From contig CAIQEI010000149.1 in the NCBI GenBank assembly GCA_903870815.1, forward strand, positions 1 through 41,854: a DNA stretch of 41,854 nucleotides. The letters are read 5' to 3'. This document shows positions 6,331-13,866 of this stretch, in pieces; positions within the stretch are counted from its first letter, which is position 1; the number at the start of each line of letters is the position of its first letter. The notes under the pieces are model-generated. The model was not told the origin of the DNA. It worked only from the letters and a program-made list of their open reading frames with translations, and did not search any database. The DNA is from an uncultured Verrucomicrobia subdivision 3 bacterium (GTDB taxonomy: Bacteria; Verrucomicrobiota; Verrucomicrobiia; Limisphaerales; UBA11358). The position numbers and the translations under genes are program-made.

Positions 6331-7239
6331 ATGAAAACGATTGTAATTCACCACAGCGCCGATTTTGACGGGCTGTTCTGCCGGGAGATTGCCCGGAAAT
6401 TCCGGCCGGAGGCGGAACTGATCGGCTGGGATTACGGGCAGCCGAAAATTCCTTTCGACCCGGAGGCGACGACCTACGTTCTAGATCTCTCGCCGGAATG
6501 CCTGGGGGGCGACACGTATGACTCGTCCAAGCTCGTTTGGATTGATCATCACAAGTCGGCCATTGAGAAATTCCCCACGACGATTCCCGGCTACCGGATT
6601 GACGGCGTGGCGGCGTGCCGATTGACGTGGCAGTGGTTTGCCTATACGGAGGGGTACCACCAGCAAAACTTCGCGTTGCCCGGAAAGGGGCTTTTCACCG
6701 ACCGCGTGGTGATTGAACCGCCGGCGGTGCGGCTGGCGGGCGAGTACGACGTGTGGGACAAACGCAACCCGGACGTGGACGCGTTTCAACTGGGGCTGCG
6801 ATCCCGAAAACTGACGGAACACGATTGGACGCTGCTGCTGGACAGCCACGGATCAAGATCGGCCACCGTGCTGCTGGATACGTTGCTGGACAACGGCCGG
6901 TTGCTCCAGGAGTACGTGAACGAGCGGGATAAGGCGCAGGTGGAAAACCTGGGCTTCCTCGTGGAGTTCGCGGGGCTGAAATTCCTGGCGCTCAATTCGG
7001 CCGGGAAAGGATCAATGCAATTCGCGGCGAAGGATATCCCCGAGACGGGACACGATGCTTTGTTGAAATTCAACTGGACCGGCGTGCATTGGGACATCTC
7101 GCTGTACCACGCAAAGCACCGGACGGATCTGGACCTGTCACTGATCGCCGCGAAGTACGGCGGGGGCGGGCATCGCGGGGCGTGCGGGTTCCGGATCGGT
7201 AATCTGCCAGGACCGGCCACGCTGCCATTTAACCAGTGA
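6331..7239 (+). CDS. DHH-family phosphoesterase (302 aa)
   Basis: The ATG at 6331 has SD TAGGAAC; the frame opens upstream but overlaps the previous gene. Residues 7-14 HHSADFDG give the first metal-binding motif, DHH is at 72-74 (VWIDHHKSAIEK), and the DHHA1-like C-terminus carries GGGGHRGAC near 277-285. These are the hallmarks of DHH phosphoesterases (NrnA, RecJ, c-di-AMP or oligonucleotide phosphodiesterases), which use Mn2+ in the cytoplasm. The substrate cannot be told from sequence. Candidates are nano-RNA, pAp or a signalling nucleotide, including a defence signal (inference). The stop overlaps the terminase start by one base (TGATG), so translation is coupled. Confidence 0.88.
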   Translation: MKTIVIHHSADFDGLFCREIARKFRPEAELIGWDYGQPKIPFDPEATTYVLDLSPECLGGDTYDSSKLVWIDHHKSAIEKFPTTIPGYRIDGVAACRLTWQWFAYTEGYHQQNFALPGKGLFTDRVVIEPPAVRLAGEYDVWDKRNPDVDAFQLGLRSRKLTEHDWTLLLDSHGSRSATVLLDTLLDNGRLLQEYVNERDKAQVENLGFLVEFAGLKFLALNSAGKGSMQFAAKDIPETGHDALLKFNWTGVHWDISLYHAKHRTDLDLSLIAAKYGGGGHRGACGFRIGNLPGPATLPFNQ

Positions 7240-9293
7240 TGGCCACCGTCCAGACATCTGAACGCGGGGACGCCGCCGGCCGGGAACCGGGAAGCGCCGG
7301 CGGCGGGACGGCGCAGCGCGCCATCCCTACCTTTGGGGAGCCGGAGCTGGCGGGCTTGTTTGCGGCGCTGAAGGTGGCGCCGCATCCCATGCTCAAACTG
7401 CCGACGGTGGAATGGGTGCGGGCGCTCATGGCAGCCCGGCCGGCGGATTGGAAGGCGGAGCTGGTGGCGGTGCTGAACCGCCGCCAGCAACGCATCCGCC
7501 TGGCGGAGGAAGATCCGCTGTGGTGGGGCTGGGAATTTGATTGCTGGCTCGATAGCGACAAGCTCCTCGCGGGGAGCTTCGTCGCTAAGGCGAAACCTGA
7601 AAGCGGAAACCTGAAACCTGAAGGCTATACGCCGGAGGCTTGCTCGATCCTGGGGATCTATGGGGGGAACCGGGCCTCGAAATCTGTCTACGCGATCAAG
7701 CGGGGGGTGCAGTGCGCGGTGACGTTTCCCAAAACACTGCTGCCGGTGATGAGCGAGAGCGAGGCGGCGAGCATCGCCACGGTGCAGAAACTGGCGTGGC
7801 AATTCCTCCAGCCGCACTTTGGCCAGCTCAATGGAAAACGCGACACGGTTTTCAAAATCAATTACAGCCAGGCGAACGGGTTCACGGACCGGAAGATCGT
7901 GCTGCCGAACGGCAGCGAAATCCATTTCCTGACGTACGGGCAGGATCCGGGCGATTTTGAAGGGTGGGAATTTGGCGCGCCGGCGCACACGTACACGACG
8001 GTGGCCGCCGAACTGAAGGCGGCCGGCCGCTGGGTGCCCCCGAACATCGGAGCGGTGGCGGACGAAAGCATGCCGCTGGCGTGGCTGAAGATGTTCGCGC
8101 GCCGCTTGAAATTCCGCCGCGCCAGGTTGCTCTGGCCGTTCACGCCGGTGAAAGGCATCACGCCGGCGATCAAGGAACTGGTGGGCAATGCGGCCGTATG
8201 CGTGGAGAGCCGGCCGGCGGAACTGCTGCCGCGCCAGAATTTTCCGGACGTGCCCAAGGGCGAGATGCCGTACATCCGCGAATGCGTGTTTCCGGGCGTG
8301 AAGGCGATGGCCATTTATTTCTTCACGGAGTTCAACAAGTTCGGGCCGGCACCGGGCCGGACGTATTACCAGGAAGTGAAGGAATTGCTGGACGGCAAGA
8401 CGAGCGAGATCATCGAGCGGGTGGCCTATGGCATGGCGCGGGATACGGTGGCGCGGGCCTTCCCGAAATTCGGCCCGTGGAACATGGTGAAGCGGCACCA
8501 GCTCCCGACGATCGGCACGAACTATTTCTTCACCGACCCGGCCGGGGCGCGCAACTGGGCCAGCTTTTGGGTGCGGGTGACGCCGGGCGACCGGCCGAAT
8601 TACTACATCTACCGCGATTGGCCCGACGCGCAGACCTTTGGCGAATGGGCGGTGCCCACGGAACGCGAGGTGAATGACAGCAACCGGACGGGCTGGGACG
8701 GCGATATCGGCCCGGCACAGGCAGGGCTGGGGCTGGGCATTGTGAAGTATAAGCAGACGTTTCTGGGGATGGAAAAGATTCAAGTTTCAAGATTCAAGTT
8801 GGAAGCGATGGATCCGTACCACGTCAAACTGGTGCAGCGAGCCAAGGGCGGGGCGGAGGAAGTTCAAGAAGAGATTGCGGAGCGGTACATTGACCCGCGC
8901 GCGGGGGCCTCCGAACACATGGCGGAAAAAGGGGGCACGTGCATCATTGACGAGTTTGACGAGCCGCAATATGACAGCAAGGGCACGTTGATCGGTCCGC
9001 CCATGGAGTTTATTCCGGCCAGCGGCGTGAACGAGGACGAAGGGCTTTCCGCCGTGAACGATTTGCTGGACTGGAACCAGGAGCAGCCGCTGATGCCCAT
9101 CCTGAATGCGCCGCGCCTGTTCGTCTGCGAGGACGCGATGCAGGTGGCGTGGACGATGGATAATTTCACGGGGCGCGGCGGGGCGAAGGGGGCGTGCAAG
9201 GATTTTGCCGACCTGCTCCGCTACATGGCGCTGGCCAAACTCTCCCACATTGATGCCGTCCAGGCGCGTGGACGGCCGGGCGGAGGGTTCTGA
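7239..9293 (+). CDS. terL: Terminase large subunit (684 aa)
   Basis: The ATG at 7239 overlaps the preceding TGA. The ATPase half has a Walker A-like YGGNRASKS (141-149), the LTYGQDPGDFEGWEFG segment (231-246) that corresponds to the 'yeqGresfqG' loop of phage terminases, Walker B ending in DE (about 275-276) and motif III LLWPFTPVKGIT (297-308). The C-terminal half begins with the RNase H-fold strand NYFFTDPAG, consistent with the headful or site-specific nuclease. It packages DNA through the portal. The N-terminal ~110 residues are longer than usual. Residues ~118-128 (AKPESGNLKPEG) and a later segment (KIQVSRFKLE) are encoded by CCTGAAA- and TTCAAGATTCAAG-type simple repeats inserted in frame. 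Confidence 0.85.
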   Translation: MATVQTSERGDAAGREPGSAGGGTAQRAIPTFGEPELAGLFAALKVAPHPMLKLPTVEWVRALMAARPADWKAELVAVLNRRQQRIRLAEEDPLWWGWEFDCWLDSDKLLAGSFVAKAKPESGNLKPEGYTPEACSILGIYGGNRASKSVYAIKRGVQCAVTFPKTLLPVMSESEAASIATVQKLAWQFLQPHFGQLNGKRDTVFKINYSQANGFTDRKIVLPNGSEIHFLTYGQDPGDFEGWEFGAPAHTYTTVAAELKAAGRWVPPNIGAVADESMPLAWLKMFARRLKFRRARLLWPFTPVKGITPAIKELVGNAAVCVESRPAELLPRQNFPDVPKGEMPYIRECVFPGVKAMAIYFFTEFNKFGPAPGRTYYQEVKELLDGKTSEIIERVAYGMARDTVARAFPKFGPWNMVKRHQLPTIGTNYFFTDPAGARNWASFWVRVTPGDRPNYYIYRDWPDAQTFGEWAVPTEREVNDSNRTGWDGDIGPAQAGLGLGIVKYKQTFLGMEKIQVSRFKLEAMDPYHVKLVQRAKGGAEEVQEEIAERYIDPRAGASEHMAEKGGTCIIDEFDEPQYDSKGTLIGPPMEFIPASGVNEDEGLSAVNDLLDWNQEQPLMPILNAPRLFVCEDAMQVAWTMDNFTGRGGAKGACKDFADLLRYMALAKLSHIDAVQARGRPGGGF
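7592..7623 (+). repeat. CCTGAAA-type simple repeat inside terL
   Basis: Three copies of GAAACCTGAA with short spacers, translated in the region just before Walker A. The same unit forms the gene junction at 18701-18732. Confidence 0.75.
8775..8800 (+). repeat. GATTCAAG-type simple repeat inside terL
   Basis: GATTCAAG-TTTCAA-GATTCAAG, translated as part of KIQVSRFKL. A near copy lies at 17391-17415 at the end of another gene. Confidence 0.75.
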
Positions 9294-9294
9294 G

Positions 9295-9317
9295 GCAGCG
9301 TGACGCTGCACCCAAAT
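9295..9317 (+). repeat. Hairpin mini-element, family A copy 3
   Basis: GCAGC-GTGAC-GCTGC followed by ACCCAAAT, starting one base after the terL TGA (9291-9293). The outer base pair differs from copies 1 and 4 but stays complementary (G-C instead of C-G). Confidence 0.8.
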
Positions 9318-9334
9318 ATGAAAGGAACCAAACC

Positions 9335-9655
9335 ATGACACTAAAATTCAAACATCAATGGGAAAGCGGCGGCTGGGGAAAACGCACGCTATTGACAACA
9401 CTGGACATCTCCGCTGTTCAGTTCGCGAGTGAAGCTGAACTGGCGGTGGCTCAAACACCTCAAAGCCTGCTGAAACACGTTGAGGCGCAAAATGAGGAGC
9501 GCCTCCGCCGGGAGATTTACGATCTACCGCGTGGGGAATTTAATCGGGCCTTACAGGACCTCCTGGTGAACGTGACGCCAGTGACCCATCGAGGTTTTGA
9601 AGCGGCCAGACGGAAACTGGAAGCGATGGCAACTCAACTCAATAAGCCACTATGA
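9335..9655 (+). CDS. Hypothetical protein (106 aa)
   Basis: The ATG at 9335 follows a strong SD (AAAGGAACC). Another ATG at 9316 lies at the end of the hairpin and would give only a short frame. The N-terminal ~40 residues look beta-rich; residues 45-105 are helical and charged (LLKHVEAQNEERLRREIYDL, AARRKLEAMATQL). Composition is less GC-rich than terL. The end overlaps the next start by 4 nt (ATGA), so they are probably translated together. No family was recognised. Confidence 0.6.
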   Translation: MTLKFKHQWESGGWGKRTLLTTLDISAVQFASEAELAVAQTPQSLLKHVEAQNEERLRREIYDLPRGEFNRALQDLLVNVTPVTHRGFEAARRKLEAMATQLNKPL

Positions 9656-10044
9656 CGAAGGAACAATTCAAGGCGCTGCCGCATTTGCTCCAGGAGAAGG
9701 ATGTGGTGGCGCTGGGCTTTTCGCCAAGCACGATCAGCAAATTCGTGGAGTGCGGGGTGCTGATCAAAGTCAAACCGCCGGGCACGAGCGCGGCGCGCTA
9801 CCAGAAGAAGCAACTGGCCCAGCTCCTCCACTGGGAGGATCTGCTCGAAACGAAGACGTTCCAGGCGGAGGCGCCCTTCATGCAAGTCAAGGCGGTCTGC
9901 CGGTGGACGGGCTATAGCGAAAACACGCTGATGGCCATCGGGCTGGTCTCAGGCATCGAGAGCAGCCGGCCGCCGGGAATGAAGGCCCGGAAATTCCTCA
10001 AGAGCAGTGTGGCCAATTTGATCGGGTTTGAGCAGTGGGTTTAG
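9652..10044 (+). CDS. Helix-turn-helix protein, MerR/excisionase-like (130 aa)
   Basis: The ATG overlaps the preceding stop (ATGA). Residues 8-58 (LPHLLQEKDVVALGFSPSTISKFVECGVLIKVKPP...ARYQKKQLAQLL) show a MerR/HTH_17 pattern: sensing helix, turn, recognition helix, then a wing with a basic strand. A second similar unit may lie at 82-125 (MQVKAVCRWTGYSENTLMAIGLVSGI, PGMKARKFLKSSVANLI). A tandem-HTH architecture after terL could suit a small terminase-like DNA-recognition protein or a late regulator; this is speculation. Length and gene order give no decisive family. Confidence 0.55.
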   Translation: MTKEQFKALPHLLQEKDVVALGFSPSTISKFVECGVLIKVKPPGTSAARYQKKQLAQLLHWEDLLETKTFQAEAPFMQVKAVCRWTGYSENTLMAIGLVSGIESSRPPGMKARKFLKSSVANLIGFEQWV

Positions 10045-10047
10045 ACA

Positions 10048-10069
10048 CCAGCGTGACGCTGGACCCAAT
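10048..10069 (+). repeat. Hairpin mini-element, family A copy 4
   Basis: CCAGC-GTGAC-GCTGG followed by ACCCAAT, identical in stem and loop to copy 1. It lies 3 nt after the TAG (10042-10044) and ends 4 nt before the ATG at 10074. Confidence 0.85.
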
Positions 10070-10073
10070 TATT

Positions 10074-10247
10074 ATGAACAAGAAATTCATCATCATCGCA
10101 TTATACAATCTGCATTTTAAGCAGTTCGACATCAAAGAGGATTGGATGCACGCCATTGGCGTGCTGCGGAAACAGGACAAGCAAATCATCGCTTTGAAGT
10201 GGTCCGAAGAAGCTAACGAATATGTGCAGCAACAAATCGAGGAATAA
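10074..10247 (+). CDS. Small hypothetical protein (57 aa)
   Basis: The ATG at 10074 is placed after hairpin A4. A GTG at 10035 would translate the hairpin and is rejected. The N-terminus KKFIIIALYNLHFKQF is hydrophobic/beta-like, followed by a charged helix (WSEEANEYVQQQIEE). No SD is evident, so translation may depend on coupling from the upstream gene or on the hairpin bringing the start close. Base composition is more AT-rich than its neighbours. No family was recognised. Confidence 0.5.
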   Translation: MNKKFIIIALYNLHFKQFDIKEDWMHAIGVLRKQDKQIIALKWSEEANEYVQQQIEE

Positions 10248-10253
10248 AAAATC

Positions 10254-10595
10254 ATGAGCGATACCAACAGACTAAACGGGCTGGGCGGGGGGAATCTCCG
10301 GCCGGCGAAACGGAAATTGATCAAACCGGGCGACAGCCTGAAACGCCTGCACCGGGCGTTTGACCCGACGTGCGCGTATTACCTCGTGCGCGCGCTGCCC
10401 GGCAACGCGGCCGGGTTGCCGCCGGGCAGCCTGCACCACCTGGCCGGACTGAATTGGATGGCGGAAATGGTGGAGCTGGTCCACCCCGAGACCCAGCAGC
10501 CGCCAGTGTACGCGGCGGCGTTCAGTGACGTGGAGATCGTGGCGCGCAATGATAACCCGGAGCAGCCGGAGCGGCTGGTGACAGGTGGCGAGTGA
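10254..10595 (+). CDS. Hypothetical protein (113 aa)
   Basis: The ATG at 10254 is 6 nt after the previous stop. A basic Gly-rich N-terminus (LGGGNLRPAKRKL) precedes an alpha/beta-looking body (CAYYLVRALPGNAAGLPPGSLHHLAGLNWMAEMVELVHP). The last residues (ERLVTGGE) are encoded by a GTGACAGGTGGCGAGTGACGGG simple repeat, and the stop overlaps the next GTG start (GTGA). The family is unknown. It belongs to the terL-portal small-gene block. Confidence 0.55.
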   Translation: MSDTNRLNGLGGGNLRPAKRKLIKPGDSLKRLHRAFDPTCAYYLVRALPGNAAGLPPGSLHHLAGLNWMAEMVELVHPETQQPPVYAAAFSDVEIVARNDNPEQPERLVTGGE

Positions 10596-10640
10596 CGGGT
10601 GACATGAAGCCACAGATGGACACAGATGAAACACAGATGG
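10583..10640 (+). repeat. GGTGAC and CACAGATG simple repeats
   Basis: GTGACAGGTGGCGAGTGACG followed by GGTGAC, then CACAGATGGACACAGATGAA and ACACAGATGG. Both are types I recall from intergenic spaces of verrucomicrobial and other environmental genomes. Here they span the junction of two genes and are translated in both. Confidence 0.7.
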
Positions 10641-10933
10641 GGCAGAGGGAATGGAATTGGATAATCGGCTGGGGACTGGTGCTGACAAAGTATAGGGATG
10701 TGGAATGGCTGACAAAAGAAACGCATTTGAACCTTCCGGTGAAAATGCACACCTGTGGGAAATGCAGGGTCAAGTATTACAGCATCTGTCCGAACTGCAC
10801 TTATCGCAACGGCGGCCAAATTCACGATGAGCAGGAACCATATGAAGAGGACCTGTATGATGGGTTGCAAAAGTTGCGGAGCGACCCCGGCTACCGGCTG
10901 GAGGCCATATTGCGCTGGATGCGGGTGGCGTGA
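10592..10933 (+). CDS. Zinc-ribbon protein (113 aa, start uncertain)
   Basis: The GTG at 10592 overlaps the previous TGA (GTGA). Alternative starts are ATG 10604 or ATG 10637. Residues 1-17 come from a repeat tract (GGTGAC and CACAGATG units) and read as MTGDMKPQMDTDETQMG, so the functional protein may start at 10637. The core carries CGKC and CPNC (HTCGKCRVKYYSICPNCTYRNGG), a classic four-cysteine zinc ribbon. The acidic C-terminal helix follows (EEDLYDGLQKLRSDPG). Zinc ribbons of this size bind nucleic acid or protein partners; the target is unknown. Confidence 0.6.
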   Translation: MTGDMKPQMDTDETQMGQREWNWIIGWGLVLTKYRDVEWLTKETHLNLPVKMHTCGKCRVKYYSICPNCTYRNGGQIHDEQEPYEEDLYDGLQKLRSDPGYRLEAILRWMRVA

Positions 10934-10940
10934 CTAAAAG

Positions 10941-10968
10941 GGCTTAAAGTCGGTCATTGTGGCTTAAC
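10941..10968 (+). promoter_or_regulatory. 28-bp repeated element upstream of portal (copy 1)
   Basis: It starts GGCTTAAAGTCGG and ends TTGTGGCTTAAC. It matches 13867-13894 at 25 of 28 positions by eye, with the differences confined to three central bases. Each copy contains two GGCTTAA half-sites 20 bp apart in direct orientation. It lies 8-53 nt after the zinc-ribbon gene and before the portal start at 11022. It is probably a phage promoter or activator site for head genes (inference). Confidence 0.65.
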
Positions 10969-11021
10969 CGGGGCGGTGGGGTCTGGACTTGGCACCGGTA
11001 AACCTTTCGAGTAACGATACG

Positions 11022-13325
11022 ATGAAAGACGATTCTGAAATTTTAATCAATTCGCTGGACGCGCACGTGGATCTGCTCCTGACGGAATACAAGCAGGCGG
11101 GCGTGATGCCCAATGGCTTTTATGACATGGCGTTCAACGAGGAGACGCGCCGCATGATCTGGGCCGGGCAATCGCCCGACGGCCGCAAGTGGGATGAGCT
11201 GATGGAGGAAGGCAAGAAGGCCATGCCCTGGAACGGCTCCAGCGATACCCGGGTGCCGGGAGTGGACGGCGTGGTGAATTTCATGGTGGCGCTCCTGACG
11301 GCCGCTTTCCGCAAGGCCGAACTCCGGGCGACGACGGTGAACATGGATCAAGCCCCCCTCTCCGCCGGCGTTTCTGATTTTCTCCATTGGATGGTCCACA
11401 CGAAGTACCGTAAGAATTTACGGCTCCAGGCGGAACTCTCCGCCCAATACGCCGGCGAATATGGCTTTGCCATCGCCTACATCGGCTGGGAACGGGAGAT
11501 CGGCAAGCGGCGCGTGACGGTGAGCCTGACCCAGCTGACTGCGTCAGTGCCACCGCCCGCCACCGGCGGCGGGCAAAGCCCGATCCAGCAACTGCTGGCG
11601 CAGATCGGAGACCCGACGCAGGATGAAGCGAGCGCGGAGATTCTCCGGGCGCTGTACCGGCAGTACGTGGTGCAGCAGATGGCGGGCAGCGGCTTTTATG
11701 AGCAGGAGCTGGACGATGAAAAGCTGCTGGATTTGAAACTGTCCCTGGCCAAGAAATACGTGCGGGAGCTGCGCGCGACCGGCGAGTGCGATGTGCCGAT
11801 GCCGTACGTGTGCCGGAATGATCCGCTGGTGCGGGTGTGCAAACCCTACCAGGAGGTGCTGGCGGCCCGGGGCACGATGATGCTGCAACAGGCCCGGGCG
11901 ATCTTCTGGCGGCGCTGGATGACGGAGGCGGAACTGGAGTCCAAACGTGCAGACGGCTGGAACGAGGACTGGATTGACCTGGTGAAACTGACCAAGGGCA
12001 ACATCTCCAGCTGGGCGGGTGCGCTGGGCGCCACCAGCCTCACCGGGCCCAGCACGAAGACGGTGGGCAATACGACGTACCTGAAAATCACGGAGGAGAA
12101 TAACCCGCTCATTGAAGTGGTCTATGCCTACGTGAAGAAAGTGGATGAGGACGGCGTGACGGGCGTTTACGAAACCATTTTCAGCCCGCACGTGATTGAT
12201 GATCCGAAGTTGCGCGGGCGCCAGGAGCCGGGGGAGTTTTACGCGAAGCATGAGCTGATCAATTACGCGCACGGCCAATACCCCTTTGTGGAGCTCAAGC
12301 GCGAGAATCTGGGGCCGGCCCTGACGGATAGCCGGAGCGTGAGCGAGATTGCCGGGACGTGGCAGAACGAGGAGAAGAAGCAGCGGGACATGCTCTTTAA
12401 CCGCGCCGATTGGGACACGCTGCCGCCGGTGCGGGTGCCGAAACTGGGCGGGGTGGATTACAAACTCGGCCCGGGCGCGCAGGTGCCCTTGAGCCGGGCG
12501 CAGGACATCGGGGCCATCAACCTGGACGCGCCACCGGCCACGCTGGCGCTGGAGCTGGTGAAGCTGCTCCAGGCGCAGCGGGCGAATTACTTTGGCGTCT
12601 TTGACGAGGCGGTGCACCCGGCGTTGCTGGCGCTCATCCAGGAAAAGCTGGGCGACGATTTCTACACGTTCTGGGGCGAGGTGATGCTCCAGATGTTCAC
12701 GCTGACGCTGCAATTCAACCCGCAACTGATCGTGGCGGTGACGGGCAACACGGCGCTGGCCAACCTGGATCCCTTCACGATGATGGAGGATGTGCAGATC
12801 GGCCTGGAGTTTGACCTGAAGGATCTGAACCCGGATTACCTGCTGGCCAAGATGGACATGATCAACCAGAAGATCCTCCCGGGCGATGTGACGGGCACCC
12901 TCGACCGCGCCGGCGTGACGGCCTACCTGACGCGGTCGGTGGATCCGCGCCTGGCCCAGAACTTCATCCAGGACAACAAAACGGCCAGCCAGAAAACTTT
13001 TGATGAAGTTCAAAAGAATGTGGCGAACGCGATGCTGGGCTTTGAACCGAATTACGCGGACGCGAGCAACGATCCCACTGCGCCGATGAAATTGCAGTTC
13101 CTCCAGACGCTGATGCAGAGCAATCCAAAAATCCAGCAGTGGATGCAGCAGGATGATCGGTTCAAGGCGTTGCTCGTGAACTACTCCAAGAATCTCCAGA
13201 TGGGCGTGGACCAGCAGCAGAACAAACAGGTCGGACGACTGGGCGTGCGGCCAGTGGCGTCTGGCATCCCGGGTCCGGGATCTGGGGCGGGACCCGGGCA
13301 GCCGGGGCCGGGGCAGGGACAGTAG
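11022..13325 (+). CDS. Portal protein (767 aa)
   Basis: I chose the ATG at 11022; the TTG at 10989 is rejected because it lies next to the 28-bp control element. This large, mostly alpha/beta protein lies between terminase and scaffold/capsid, the fixed place of the portal. Its length fits podovirus portals (700-800 aa). The N-terminal region has MPWNGSSDTRVPGVDGVVNFMVALLTAAFR, reminiscent of the wing/clip entry seen in large portals. Later come ENLGPALTDSRSVSEIAGTWQNEEKKQRD and a long helical C-terminus ending in a Gly/Pro-rich tail (SGAGPGQPGPGQGQ). Dodecameric portals form the packaging channel. A family B hairpin is translated at about residue 172-178 (LTASVPP). Identity rests on position, length and general pattern. 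Confidence 0.75.
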   Translation: MKDDSEILINSLDAHVDLLLTEYKQAGVMPNGFYDMAFNEETRRMIWAGQSPDGRKWDELMEEGKKAMPWNGSSDTRVPGVDGVVNFMVALLTAAFRKAELRATTVNMDQAPLSAGVSDFLHWMVHTKYRKNLRLQAELSAQYAGEYGFAIAYIGWEREIGKRRVTVSLTQLTASVPPPATGGGQSPIQQLLAQIGDPTQDEASAEILRALYRQYVVQQMAGSGFYEQELDDEKLLDLKLSLAKKYVRELRATGECDVPMPYVCRNDPLVRVCKPYQEVLAARGTMMLQQARAIFWRRWMTEAELESKRADGWNEDWIDLVKLTKGNISSWAGALGATSLTGPSTKTVGNTTYLKITEENNPLIEVVYAYVKKVDEDGVTGVYETIFSPHVIDDPKLRGRQEPGEFYAKHELINYAHGQYPFVELKRENLGPALTDSRSVSEIAGTWQNEEKKQRDMLFNRADWDTLPPVRVPKLGGVDYKLGPGAQVPLSRAQDIGAINLDAPPATLALELVKLLQAQRANYFGVFDEAVHPALLALIQEKLGDDFYTFWGEVMLQMFTLTLQFNPQLIVAVTGNTALANLDPFTMMEDVQIGLEFDLKDLNPDYLLAKMDMINQKILPGDVTGTLDRAGVTAYLTRSVDPRLAQNFIQDNKTASQKTFDEVQKNVANAMLGFEPNYADASNDPTAPMKLQFLQTLMQSNPKIQQWMQQDDRFKALLVNYSKNLQMGVDQQQNKQVGRLGVRPVASGIPGPGSGAGPGQPGPGQGQ
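11535..11554 (+). repeat. Hairpin mini-element, family B copy 3 (inside portal)
   Basis: CTGAC-TGC-GTCAG followed by TGCCACC, embedded in the portal coding sequence in a segment rich in Pro/Gly (VPPPATGGGQ). The stem matches copy 1 exactly. Confidence 0.75.
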
Positions 13326-13372
13326 TTTTTAATTTTGAATTTTAAGTTTTTAATTATGAACCTGAAATTTTG
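13326..13372 (+). repeat. AT-rich TTTTAA / CCTGAAATTT simple repeat
   Basis: A run of TTTTTAATTTTGAATTTTAA-type units with GAACCTGAAATTTTGG at the end. It fills the portal/next-gene junction and supplies the first codons of the gene at 13356 (MNLKFW). Confidence 0.7.
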
Positions 13373-13718
13373 GGCACGCAAACCGGCGGAGCAGCAGCTC
13401 CGCCCTAGCAATCAACGTTACTTTCAAACGCCGCGCATTTTGACGGAGGTGGAACAGCAGCGCGTGAACCTCGAACGGTTGCTGGCGCTGGCGGGAATCG
13501 GCGACTCGAACCCGGTCTGGAAAACGCTCCTCTCCTACGCCGACGAACAGGCCGGCAATGAACAGGAGGCGGCGTTGCGGCCGGAACTGGGCGATGCCCA
13601 GCGGCATTACAACGCCGGCCGCGCCGCGTCCGCCCTCGACTTTGCGCTGGCGCTCCGCGATCTGCGACTCCAGGCGAATCTGGAGGCCAGGAAGCTTCAA
13701 AAAGGAGATGGCAGATAG
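13356..13718 (+). CDS. Hypothetical head-region protein (120 aa)
   Basis: The ATG at 13356 is preferred to an in-frame start at 13335, which lies wholly in an AT-rich repeat. Residues 1-7 still derive from that repeat. The body is helical (RILTEVEQQRVNLERLLALAGI, WKTLLSYADEQAGNEQEAAL, NAGRAASALDFALALRDLRLQANLEARKLQKG). It lies between portal and scaffold. Small helical proteins there often act as accessory head or connector factors, but nothing specific is recognised. Confidence 0.6.
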   Translation: MNLKFWARKPAEQQLRPSNQRYFQTPRILTEVEQQRVNLERLLALAGIGDSNPVWKTLLSYADEQAGNEQEAALRPELGDAQRHYNAGRAASALDFALALRDLRLQANLEARKLQKGDGR

Positions 13719-13722
13719 CAGA

Positions 13723-13742
13723 GCAGCGTGACGCTGCACCCC
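13723..13742 (+). repeat. Hairpin mini-element, family A copy 5
   Basis: GCAGC-GTGAC-GCTGC followed by ACCCC, 4 nt after the TAG at 13716-13718. Stem and loop are identical to copy 3. Confidence 0.8.
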
Positions 13743-13791
13743 ACTTATTAAACGCACCGCTACGGCGGTCACATCGAAGCAACGGAACGGC

Positions 13792-13830
13792 GGGCGGCGA
13801 GGCAATGGGGCCTCGTCGCCCTTTTGATTT
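13792..13830 (+). terminator. Rho-independent terminator
   Basis: GGGCGGCGAGGC (13792-13803), loop of six, GCCTCGTCGCCC (13810-13821) with one G-T pair, then TTTTGATTT. It separates portal-side transcription from the scaffold/capsid unit and precedes the second 28-bp element. Confidence 0.85.
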
Positions 13831-13866
13831 GGGACTCGTGGAACTCGTCCCTCCGAATACCAAAGT

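Noticed and set aside
6786-8783. 665-codon minus-strand frame opposite terL
   Set aside because: Antisense shadow, His/Arg-rich, no domains.
10035-10073. GTG start for the 57-codon gene
   Set aside because: It would translate hairpin A4, which lies between genes elsewhere; ATG 10074 is the simpler choice.
11544-13013. 489-codon minus-strand frame opposite portal
   Set aside because: Antisense shadow with no start context or domains.
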